NCBI GenBank assembly: GCA_040380855.1
Contig: JBEIIG010000080.1
Location: 1 to 15,706, forward strand
Source: VFMC01 sp040380855
GTDB taxonomy: Bacteria; Actinomycetota; Acidimicrobiia; Acidimicrobiales; Ilumatobacteraceae
Length of the DNA stretch: 15,706 nucleotides
Direction of reading: 5' to 3'
The translations under genes and the position numbers were made by a program. The notes below the pieces were generated by a model that saw nothing but the letters and a program-made list of their open reading frames with translations, did no database searches and was not told the DNA's origin. Numbering within the stretch: the first letter of the stretch is position 1; each line of letters begins with the position of its first letter. This document shows positions 7,034 to 13,169 of the stretch, one piece after another.

Positions 7034-7142
7034 CGTCGCAGGCCCGATCCCGCCCGGAATCACACCTGCTCGGCAGCACCGTGCCAGCCTCTCGCCGGAC
7101 CGGAGGCCAGCCGCGACCTCCGTGCCCCAGCAGCCCCGCCGG

Positions 7143-7148
7143 TAACGT
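7143..7148 (+). promoter_or_regulatory. -10-like hexamer of the UDP-sugar operon
   Basis: TAACGT lies 8 nt before GTG 7157 with no Shine-Dalgarno between. This supports the GTG as a leaderless start. Confidence 0.5.
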
Positions 7149-7156
7149 TCTTCGCC

Positions 7157-8437
7157 GTGACGCGCATTGCCATCATCGGGACCGGCTACGTCGGCCTCAC
7201 CACCGGAGCCTGTTTCGCCCACCTCGGCCACGAGGTGGTGTGCGCCGACATCGATGTCGACAAGGTCGACCGCCTCAGCCGGGGCGAGATCCCCATCGTC
7301 GAGCACCGCCTCGACGAACTCGTCGCCGACGGCCTGCGCAACGGCAACCTCCGCTTCGTCGTGGGCGCCGTCAACGCCGTCACCGACTGCGAGATCGCCT
7401 TCTTGTGCGTGCCCACCCCACAGGGCGAAGACGGCTCGGCCGATCTCTCCTACGTGGAAGCGGCCGCCGCCGAGATCGCCACCGCGCTGCCCTACGAAGC
7501 CATCGTGGTGAACAAGTCGACCGTGCCCGTGGGCAGCACCAAGGTGGTCGAGCGGATGATGAAGCGCCCCGACGTGCGGGTGGTGAGCAACCCCGAGTTC
7601 CTCCGCGAGGGCTCGGCGGTCGACGACTTCTTGAAGCCCGACCGAGTGGTGGTGGGCGCCGACGACCGGGCCGCCGCCATCGCCGTCGGCTCGCTGTACG
7701 ACAAGGTGCGCGCTCAGATCATCGTCACCGACCCTGCGTCGGCCGAAACCATCAAGTACGCCGCCAACGCCTTCCTCGCCACCAAGCTCAGTTTCATCAA
7801 CGCCATCGCCGCCATCTGCGAAGGCGTGGGCGCCGACGTGAACGACGTCGTCGTGGGCATGGGCTACGACAAGCGCATCGGCACCGAGTTTCTCCGCCCC
7901 GGCCCCGGCTGGGGCGGTTCCTGTTTTCCGAAAGATTCGCGGGCGTTGCTGAAGATCGCCAACGAGGCGGGCTACCGGTTCGATCTGCTCGCCGGCGTCA
8001 TCACGGTGAACGAGGAACAACTCGACCGCGTGGCCGACAAGATCCGGGCCGCAGCCGGCGACCCGCTGGCCGACAAGACGATCGCCGTGTGGGGGCTCAC
8101 CTTCAAGGCCCGCACCGACGACCTGCGCGACTCGCCGTCGGTGGCCATCATCAACCGTCTGCTCGCCGACGGTGTCACCATCCGCGCCTACGACCCCACC
8201 GTCACCGATGCACGACCCGGTGTGCCCGACGGCATCACCATCTGCGCCACCCCCTACGAGGCGGTGGAGGAAGCCGACGTGCTGGCCGTGCTCACCGAAT
8301 GGGACGAGTTCCGCTGGATCGAGCCGCGCAAGGTGGCCACCTCGATGCGCGTCCGGCGTGTGGTCGACGGCCGCAACCTGCTCGACCGCAACGACTGGCA
8401 GCGAGCCGGATTCATCCACCAGGGCATCGGCCGCTGA
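7157..8437 (+). CDS. ugd: UDP-glucose 6-dehydrogenase
   Basis: Predicted 426-aa enzyme oxidising UDP-glucose to UDP-glucuronate with two NAD+. The Rossmann motif GTGYVG is at residues 8-13, VPTPQGEDG at 85-93, STVPVGST at 121-128 and NPEFLREGSA at 145-154. The dimerisation helix contains Lys210 (NAFLATK), and the catalytic thiol is Cys256 in GSCFPKD at 254-260. The C-terminal NAD-binding half contains WGLTFKARTDDLRDSP. Length and motifs are complete (TuaD/Ugd type). GTG 7157 is the start, supported by the upstream hexamer. It overlaps the next gene by 1 nt (TGATG), so UDP-GlcA is handed directly to UDP-xylose synthase. A UDP-GlcNAc dehydrogenase activity for the divergent WbpB-E-D genes is less likely but not excluded. 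Confidence 0.94.
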   Translation: MTRIAIIGTGYVGLTTGACFAHLGHEVVCADIDVDKVDRLSRGEIPIVEHRLDELVADGLRNGNLRFVVGAVNAVTDCEIAFLCVPTPQGEDGSADLSYVEAAAAEIATALPYEAIVVNKSTVPVGSTKVVERMMKRPDVRVVSNPEFLREGSAVDDFLKPDRVVVGADDRAAAIAVGSLYDKVRAQIIVTDPASAETIKYAANAFLATKLSFINAIAAICEGVGADVNDVVVGMGYDKRIGTEFLRPGPGWGGSCFPKDSRALLKIANEAGYRFDLLAGVITVNEEQLDRVADKIRAAAGDPLADKTIAVWGLTFKARTDDLRDSPSVAIINRLLADGVTIRAYDPTVTDARPGVPDGITICATPYEAVEEADVLAVLTEWDEFRWIEPRKVATSMRVRRVVDGRNLLDRNDWQRAGFIHQGIGR

Positions 8438-9396
8438 TGGCCCACCACCTGCTGGCCGGTGGCGGCGGCTTCATCGGCTCGCACATGGCCGATGCACTGC
8501 TCGAACGCGGCGACAGCGTCACCATCGTCGACAACTTCGCCACCGGGCGCCGCAGCAACATCGCCCACCTCGACGGGCACCCGCGCTGCACGCTGATCGA
8601 ACACGACGTCACCGTCGCCCTGCCCCCGTCGATCACCGACGGCCGCTACGACACCGTGCTCGACCTCGCCAGCCCGGCATCGCCGCTCGACTTCGCCACC
8701 ATGCCGCTCGAGATCCTCGCCGTCGGCTCCACCGGCACCCGCAACCTGCTCGACCTCGCCGTCGCCCAGCAGGCCCGCTTCTTCCTCACCTCCACCAGCG
8801 AGGTGTACGGCGACCCGCTGGTGCACCCCCAGCCCGAGACCTACCTGGGCAACGTCAGCTGCACCGGCCCGCGCAGTTGCTACGACGAGGCCAAGCGCTT
8901 CAGCGAAGCGCTCACGATGGCGTACCACCGTTGGCACGGCCTCGACGTGCGCATCGTGCGCATCTTCAACACCTATGGCGAACGCATGCGCCCCGACGAC
9001 GGCCGCGTGGTGAACACGTTCATCGTGCAGGCCCTGCGCAACGAGCCGATCACCCTGCACGGCGATGGCAGCCAGACCCGCAGCTTCGCCCACGTGAGCG
9101 ATGAGGTGCGCGGCCTGCTGGCCGTGCTCGACGGCCACCTCACCGGGCCCGTGAACGTGGGCCACCCGGGCGAGTTCACGATGCGCGAACTGGCCGAGCA
9201 GGTGATCGACCTCACCGGCTCGTCGAGTCCCATCGTCACCGTGCCGCTGCCCCCCGAACGCGAGGGCGACCCACTGCAGCGCCAGCCCGACATCACCCTC
9301 ATCCGCACCACCTACGGCTGGGAACCAACCCTCAGCCTGCGCGACGGACTGGCGCGGATGATCGCCCACTTCCGCGCCCACGAGTCGATCGACTGA
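8437..9396 (+). CDS. uxs: UDP-glucuronate decarboxylase (UDP-xylose synthase), SDR family
   Basis: Predicted 319-aa extended SDR enzyme converting UDP-glucuronate to UDP-xylose. The nucleotide-binding turn is GGGGFIG at 8-14, with Gly in place of the common Ala. DLASPASP at 77-84, STSEVYGDP at 119-127 with the catalytic-type Glu122, HPQPETYLGNV at 130-140 and GPRSCYDEAKR at 144-154 (Tyr149/Lys153) are the signature of UDP-xylose synthases, as opposed to generic epimerases. TRSFAHV at 214-220 is also conserved in the family. The frame is open far upstream, but ATG 8437 overlapping the ugd stop is clearly the start. Pairing with ugd makes the assignment strong. UDP-xylose may also feed back on UDP-glucose dehydrogenase, as known in other systems. 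Confidence 0.92.
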   Translation: MAHHLLAGGGGFIGSHMADALLERGDSVTIVDNFATGRRSNIAHLDGHPRCTLIEHDVTVALPPSITDGRYDTVLDLASPASPLDFATMPLEILAVGSTGTRNLLDLAVAQQARFFLTSTSEVYGDPLVHPQPETYLGNVSCTGPRSCYDEAKRFSEALTMAYHRWHGLDVRIVRIFNTYGERMRPDDGRVVNTFIVQALRNEPITLHGDGSQTRSFAHVSDEVRGLLAVLDGHLTGPVNVGHPGEFTMRELAEQVIDLTGSSSPIVTVPLPPEREGDPLQRQPDITLIRTTYGWEPTLSLRDGLARMIAHFRAHESID

Positions 9397-9441
9397 GCCT
9401 GCGGGCCGAACGGCCGCCGAACGCCTCCCCACCCCCTTGGG

Positions 9442-9447
9442 TAGGAT
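9442..9447 (+). promoter_or_regulatory. -10-like hexamer before the small Uma2-like gene and galE
   Basis: TAGGAT lies 7 nt before ATG 9455, with no Shine-Dalgarno. It is preceded by ccccttgg at 9433-9440, the same octamer found at the same place before the hexamer at 11790. It suggests that galE is expressed from its own promoter as well as by read-through from uxs. Confidence 0.5.
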
Positions 9448-9454
9448 CGGCCAC

Positions 9455-9694
9455 ATGTCCGTGGTCGTCACCCCCGACCAGATCGCCGAACGGCACCGCC
9501 TCGGCCTCGACCGATTCGACGAGATCTGGCAGGGGCGGTACCACGTGAATGCGGCACCGCATCCCCGGCACCGTTTCCTGCTCCGCCACGCCGAGCTCCG
9601 GACTGTCTACGCAACGGCCGAACGATCGGCCCTGCTCCACCTCAGCGCCGACGACGTATCGGCCCATCTCCCCTGGAACCTGATCGACCCATGA
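9455..9694 (+). CDS. Small protein resembling the N-terminus of Uma2-family proteins, probably truncated
   Basis: Predicted 79-aa protein. Residues about 1-40 (DRFDEIWQGRYHVNAAPHPRHRF in part) resemble the opening of actinobacterial Uma2 (DUF820) restriction-endonuclease-like proteins, where D/E-E-x-W-x-G-x-Y/L-H and a following Pro-rich turn and His are typical. Uma2 proteins are usually about 180-200 aa and carry a PD-(D/E)XK core; that core is absent here. The remaining 35 residues are not recognised. The start at ATG 9455 is supported by a hexamer 7 nt upstream. Its stop overlaps the galE start (ATGA), so translation of galE may depend on reading this small frame. It may be a remnant kept as a leader cistron. 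The family call is from memory of the motif and is tentative. Confidence 0.6.
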   Translation: MSVVVTPDQIAERHRLGLDRFDEIWQGRYHVNAAPHPRHRFLLRHAELRTVYATAERSALLHLSADDVSAHLPWNLIDP

Positions 9695-10677
9695 CCATCC
9701 TCATCACCGGCGGCGCCGGCTACATCGGTTCGCACACCGTGCGCATGTTGCGCGAGCAGGACCGCCCCCTCGTCGTGCTCGACACCCTCGAGCTCGGCCA
9801 CACCGCAGCGCTGCTGGGCGCCCCGCTCGTGGTGGGCGACATCCGCGACAACGAACTGGTGCAGCGCATCTGCCGCGAACACGGCGTCACCCAGGTGGTG
9901 CACTTCGCCGCCTACAAGAGCGTGGGCGAGTCGATGCAGCACCCCGAGAAGTACTGGCGCAACAACGTGGCCGGCACGGTGGAACTGGTCGAGGCACTGC
10001 TGGCGGCCGACGTGCGCCAGATCGTGTTCTCGTCGAGCTGCTCGGTGAACGGCACCCCCACCAGCGTGCCGGTCGACGAAGACGCCGCCCTCCACCCCGA
10101 GAGTCCCTACGCCGAATCGAAGGCGATGGTCGAGAAGATCCTCGGCTGGTACGGCGTCACCAAGGGCCTGCGCTCGGTCAGCCTGCGCTACTTCAACGCC
10201 GCCGGGGCCAGCACCGACGCGCTCATCGGCGAGGACTGGACGTTCTCGATCAACCTCGTGCCCGTGGTGATGAAGGCCACACTTGGCCGCCGCCCACCCG
10301 TGCAGGTGTTCGGCGCCGACTACCCCACCCCCGACGGCACCTGCATCCGCGACTACATCCACGTCGACGACCTCGCCGATGCCCATATCAAGGCGCTCGG
10401 CTATCTGGCCGACGGCGGCGACACGGTGTCGCTCAACGTCGGCACCGGTGTGGGCAGCAGCGTGTTCGACGTCATCCACGCCACCGAACGCATCAGTGGC
10501 CAGGCCGTGCCCTACGAGGTGGTGCCAAGCCGCGCCGGCGACGCCGTCGCCACCTACGCCGACCCCACCCGCATCAACGCCACCCTTGGCTGGACCGCCC
10601 GCTACGGCCTCGACGACATCATCGCCAGCGCCTGGAAGTGGCACAGCACCCACCTCGACGGCTACGACGCCACCTGA
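9691..10677 (+). CDS. galE: UDP-glucose 4-epimerase (GalE)
   Basis: Predicted 328-aa extended SDR epimerase interconverting UDP-glucose and UDP-galactose (possibly also the N-acetyl forms). GGAGYIG is at residues 7-13, DIRD at 50-53, VVHFAAYKSVGES at 69-81, SSSCSVNG at 114-121, and the catalytic pair Tyr140/Lys144 in SPYAESK. SLRYFNAAGA follows, then DGTCIRDYIHVDDLADAH, both characteristic of GalE. Asn120 stands where most GalE proteins have Tyr in the S-x-V-Y-G stretch, a modest deviation outside the catalytic pair. ATG 9691 overlaps the preceding small gene (ATGA). Last gene of the plus-strand nucleotide-sugar run; convergent with the hydrolase across 30 nt. Confidence 0.92.
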   Translation: MTILITGGAGYIGSHTVRMLREQDRPLVVLDTLELGHTAALLGAPLVVGDIRDNELVQRICREHGVTQVVHFAAYKSVGESMQHPEKYWRNNVAGTVELVEALLAADVRQIVFSSSCSVNGTPTSVPVDEDAALHPESPYAESKAMVEKILGWYGVTKGLRSVSLRYFNAAGASTDALIGEDWTFSINLVPVVMKATLGRRPPVQVFGADYPTPDGTCIRDYIHVDDLADAHIKALGYLADGGDTVSLNVGTGVGSSVFDVIHATERISGQAVPYEVVPSRAGDAVATYADPTRINATLGWTARYGLDDIIASAWKWHSTHLDGYDAT

Positions 10678-10707
10678 GCCCGGGCTGCCGGCGACGGGCC
10701 TCGGCGT

Positions 10708-11463
10708 TCAGCGCATCAACGACTTCTGCCGGTCGAGCCAGCCCATCAACACCGCGATCGCCCGCGGATCGTGGCGCAAGCGGTGGCCCGCCCCGTCGAA
10801 CACGCGCAACTCGGCACTGCCGTGCGCCTCGGCCAGACGCCGCGAATCGGTGGGCGGCACGCTCTCGTCGTCGGCCCCGTGCATCACCAGCATCGGGCGC
10901 GGCGCGAACCGGCGAGCCGCATCGAGCGGGCGGAACCGGCGGAACTCGCGCGACCACTCGTCGAACTGACGCGGGTAGTTGGGTGTGCGCACCGCACCGA
11001 TCTCGCGGGCGTGCTCGAGGAACCGGCGCGGCTGGGCCGCCCAGTCGTCGAAGTCGGCCCGTGGCCCCATCAGCGCCACCCCGCGGATACGCGGATCGTC
11101 GGCCGCTGCACACACCGCCAACGCACCACCGGTGTTCGTGCCGATCAGCCACACACCCGTGGGCGCCGCCTCGGCGATGAGATGCTCGATGGCCGCACGC
11201 AGATCGTCGACCCAGCCCTGCAACGAGAAGTCGCCTTCGCTGGTGCCGCACCCGCGGAAGTTGAACATCATCGCCGCCCATCGCTGCTCGTTGGCGATGC
11301 GGTCGATCAACTCCGGAAAGGTCAACCCGCTCTGGCGCGCATCGAGTGGGCCGATAGGGAACCCGTGGCACAGGATCACACCCGGCAGGCCGTCGTTGCG
11401 GCCGGCGGGCACGGCCAGATACCGGGCCAACTGCAGCCCGCCCGACGTGAAGCTGCCGTTCAT
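10708..11463 (-). CDS. Alpha/beta-hydrolase-fold protein with Asn at the nucleophile position
   Basis: Predicted 251-aa alpha/beta hydrolase fold protein. The oxyanion strand motif LCHGFPIG is at 31-38, FNFRGCGTSEG at 68-77, the nucleophile elbow at 106-113, acid-strand MHGADDESVP at 194-203 and the histidine motif GAGHRLRH at 224-231 (His227). The elbow reads GTNTGG, so the residue normally Ser (G-x-S-x-G) is Asn110; the other triad candidates and the fold motifs are intact. It may be a non-hydrolytic member or use a different chemistry. GGAA lies 5 nt before ATG 11463. The upstream 74-aa gene is 48 nt away on the same strand and probably co-transcribed. No signal peptide. Substrate unknown. 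Confidence 0.85.
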   Translation of the reverse strand: MNGSFTSGGLQLARYLAVPAGRNDGLPGVILCHGFPIGPLDARQSGLTFPELIDRIANEQRWAAMMFNFRGCGTSEGDFSLQGWVDDLRAAIEHLIAEAAPTGVWLIGTNTGGALAVCAAADDPRIRGVALMGPRADFDDWAAQPRRFLEHAREIGAVRTPNYPRQFDEWSREFRRFRPLDAARRFAPRPMLVMHGADDESVPPTDSRRLAEAHGSAELRVFDGAGHRLRHDPRAIAVLMGWLDRQKSLMR

Positions 11464-11511
11464 CGCAGTTCCGTCGCGCTCGACGTCAGCAGCTCCGAAC
11501 GCACCTGATGG

Positions 11512-11736
11512 TCAGGCCCGCGGCTTGAGGTGGCGGCGCTTGGCACCCGGCGTGGCCAGCGTGTAGCCACGGTTGCGGGCCTCGGCCAACGTGTCGGGCC
11601 CGAAGCACAACCCCACCTCGGCCTCGACGATCTCGTCGATCACCGCTGCATCGGTCCAGGTGTCGAGGTCGTACACCAGCTGCGTGCGCTTGTCGCCGAG
11701 GAAGCGGGTGTGTTCGAAGCGTGACGGCCGTTCCAT
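11512..11736 (-). CDS. Small uncharacterised protein, 74 aa
   Basis: Predicted 74-aa soluble protein with acidic middle and basic C-terminus. The N-terminal half (FLGDKRTQLVYDLD at 12-25, then AVIDEIVEAE at 31-40) looks structured and the codon choice matches real genes here. The end is Lys/Arg-rich (GAKRRHLKPRA). I do not recognise a named family, though it has the look of a conserved actinobacterial small protein. The frame stays open well upstream through the antisense of the next gene, but ATG 11736 is preceded 8 nt upstream by TAACGT, which sets the start. First gene of a probable operon with the alpha/beta-hydrolase-fold gene; divergent from the mycothiol-type enzyme across 66 bp. Confidence 0.72.
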   Translation of the reverse strand: MERPSRFEHTRFLGDKRTQLVYDLDTWTDAAVIDEIVEAEVGLCFGPDTLAEARNRGYTLATPGAKRRHLKPRA

Positions 11737-11744
11737 GAGCGACG

Positions 11745-11750
11745 ACGTTA
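11745..11750 (-). promoter_or_regulatory. -10-like hexamer for the 74-aa gene
   Basis: TAACGT on the minus strand, 8 nt before ATG 11736, identical to the hexamer before ugd. No Shine-Dalgarno. Confidence 0.5.
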
Positions 11751-11789
11751 CCGGGCCGGGCCGGTGCGATGCATGGTCTGCCCCTTGGC

Positions 11790-11795
11790 TACCGT
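11790..11795 (+). promoter_or_regulatory. -10-like hexamer for the maleylpyruvate-isomerase-type gene
   Basis: TACCGT lies 7 nt before ATG 11803, preceded by ccccttgg (11781-11788) as at 9433-9440. It supports ATG 11803 over the ATG at 11764, which would precede the hexamer. Confidence 0.5.
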
Positions 11796-11802
11796 CGCCG
11801 CC

Positions 11803-12612
11803 ATGGCCATCCCCACCGACACCATCGACAAACTCGAGCACCTCTGGCACTCGATCAGCACGCTGTGCGCAGGGCTCACCGAGGAGCAGTGGAAAACCCC
11901 AACCGTGTTGCCCGAGTGGAGTGTGCAAGACAATCTGTCGCACCTCATCGGCACCGAGCGGGCCCTGGAAGGCCTGCCCAGCACCGGGCACCGCACCACC
12001 GCACTCGGCCACACCCGCAACCCGATCGGTGAAGCCAACGAGCACGAGGTCGACGCCCGCCGCAACCTGCCCGGCGCGCAGGTGCTGGCCGAGTGGAACC
12101 AGATCGTCGCCATTCGCCTCGCCACCCTGCGCTCGGCCGACGACGACTACTTCGACACCCCGGCGATCACGCCCACCGGGCCCGGTACGCGCGCCGACTT
12201 CCTGCACATCCGCGTGCTCGACTGCTGGGCGCACGAACAAGACATGCGCCACGCGCTCGGCATCCCGGGCAACAACGACTCGCCCAGCGCTGCACACACC
12301 CTCGACCGCCTCATCCGCACGCTGCCGATCGTGGTGGGCAAGCGGGCCGGCACGCCCGAGGGCGGGGCCGTACGCTTCGTGCTCACCGGCCCGATCGAGC
12401 GCACCCTCACCTACGAGGTGCGCGAGGGCCGAGCCGCGCCGGTCGACGAGCCCACGAACGCACCGTTGGCCACGCTGCGCATGGACAGCGACACCTTCGC
12501 CTGCCTCGCGCTCGGCCGCCGGCCCGGCTCCGAGTTGCGCGAGTGGGTCACCCTCGAGGGCGACACCGACCTGGCCGGCCGTTGCCTCGACAGCCTCAAC
12601 ATGATGATCTGA
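11803..12612 (+). CDS. Maleylpyruvate isomerase family mycothiol-dependent-type enzyme (DinB-like fold)
   Basis: Predicted 269-aa protein. The N-terminal four-helix DinB/MDMPI domain (about 1-160) includes LPEWSVQDNLSHLIGTE at 36-52 and HIRVLDCWAHEQDMRHALG at 135-153. His47, Glu145 or His144, and His150 are candidates for the divalent metal site of this family. A smaller C-terminal domain (about 165-265) follows, as in actinobacterial MDMPI proteins. Members use mycothiol as thiol cofactor in isomerisation or transfer reactions; most, including this one, have unknown substrates. It stands alone, with its own putative promoter, convergent with the membrane protein gene (13 nt apart). The family is confident, mycothiol use is inferred. 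Confidence 0.85.
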   Translation: MAIPTDTIDKLEHLWHSISTLCAGLTEEQWKTPTVLPEWSVQDNLSHLIGTERALEGLPSTGHRTTALGHTRNPIGEANEHEVDARRNLPGAQVLAEWNQIVAIRLATLRSADDDYFDTPAITPTGPGTRADFLHIRVLDCWAHEQDMRHALGIPGNNDSPSAAHTLDRLIRTLPIVVGKRAGTPEGGAVRFVLTGPIERTLTYEVREGRAAPVDEPTNAPLATLRMDSDTFACLALGRRPGSELREWVTLEGDTDLAGRCLDSLNMMI

Positions 12613-12625
12613 CGCCCGGCGGCTG

Positions 12626-13078
12626 CTACAGGTCGAGCGCCTTCGGGCCGACTGCGCCGATGGCCTCGAAATAGGCCAGATGCGCATCGACCACGTTCAC
12701 CACGTCGACATCGTCGAGGATCTCGATACCCGCCTGCTCGGCCTCGGCCAGCAGGTATGCGGTGAGGTCGTTCTCGCCCACGATCACCAGGTCGGCGATG
12801 TCTTGCCGGCGGTCGATCACATTGGTGGGCTGCAGGCCCTTGGCGTGCAACCAGCGCATGTGGATGGTGAGCAACTGCTCCAGTTCCTCCGGTGTGAGGC
12901 GAGCCTGGCTGTCGGTGGGCAGGTACTCGGCCACGAACTCGACCGCCTCGTCGACCACGTACACCGACCGCGGCGCCACCGCATCGAGCCGGTGTGCCTC
13001 GCGGCCCACCACCCCCGCGGCGATCGCGAACGTGACCAGTGCGGCAGCGACGAGGAACACCCAGGTGATCGGCTCCAT
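12626..13078 (-). CDS. Single-pass membrane protein of unknown function, 150 aa
   Basis: Predicted 150-aa protein. One N-terminal hydrophobic helix (about residues 5-24, VFLVAAALVTFAIAAGVV) is an uncleaved anchor or signal; a soluble, strongly acidic domain follows. That domain contains VYVVDEAVEFVAEYLP at 39-54, a helical LTPEELEQLLTIHMRWLH segment and DIADLVIVGENDLTAYLL. I recall similar uncharacterised actinobacterial membrane proteins but no function. Met1 at 13078 follows TAGGCT by 6 nt, supporting the start. Upstream on the same strand lies the terminator of the acyl-CoA dehydrogenase, so it is probably a separate unit. Confidence 0.78.
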   Translation of the reverse strand: MEPITWVFLVAAALVTFAIAAGVVGREAHRLDAVAPRSVYVVDEAVEFVAEYLPTDSQARLTPEELEQLLTIHMRWLHAKGLQPTNVIDRRQDIADLVIVGENDLTAYLLAEAEQAGIEILDDVDVVNVVDAHLAYFEAIGAVGPKALDL

Positions 13079-13084
13079 CGGGCC

Positions 13085-13090
13085 AGCCTA
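13085..13090 (-). promoter_or_regulatory. -10-like hexamer for the membrane protein gene
   Basis: TAGGCT on the minus strand, 6 nt before ATG 13078, the shortest spacing in the window. It sits directly after the dehydrogenase terminator. Confidence 0.45.
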
Positions 13091-13102
13091 CCGAGGCCGC
13101 CG

Positions 13103-13140
13103 AAAACGGCGAGAGGCCCGGGCCGCAGCCCGGACCTCTC
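13103..13140 (-). terminator. Hairpin terminator of the acyl-CoA dehydrogenase gene
   Basis: Arms 13111-13123 and 13128-13140 pair over 13 positions with one C-A mismatch around a cgca loop. On the minus strand the stem is followed by gccgTTTTc. It starts 29 nt past the stop at 13170. A second short hairpin (cgccg/cggcg, loop aaaa, 13098-13111) overlaps the T-run. This is the clearest intrinsic-type terminator in the window. Confidence 0.75.
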
Positions 13141-13169
13141 GACTCGACTCGATGGAACGAGGCGTCGGC

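Noticed and set aside
6824..8419. Long open minus-strand frame opposite ugd
   Set aside because: The translation is Gly/Val/His/Asp-rich and low in complexity; ugd on the other strand has complete motifs.
8254..9471. Long open minus-strand frame opposite uxs
   Set aside because: Shadow frame: the opposite strand encodes a complete UDP-xylose synthase.
7157..10677. A complete polymerase/export glycan system
   Set aside because: Only sugar-nucleotide enzymes and transferases are visible; no Wzx/Wzy, ABC transporter or ligase is in the window.
10678..10699. gcccg/cgggc hairpin between convergent galE and the hydrolase
   Set aside because: A short stem with a 12-nt loop and no T-run; such pairs are frequent by chance at this GC content.
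11737..12687. Upstream extension of the 74-aa gene frame to about 391 codons
   Set aside because: The extension is antisense to the maleylpyruvate-isomerase-type gene; similarity-like composition and the -10 hexamer place the start at 11736.
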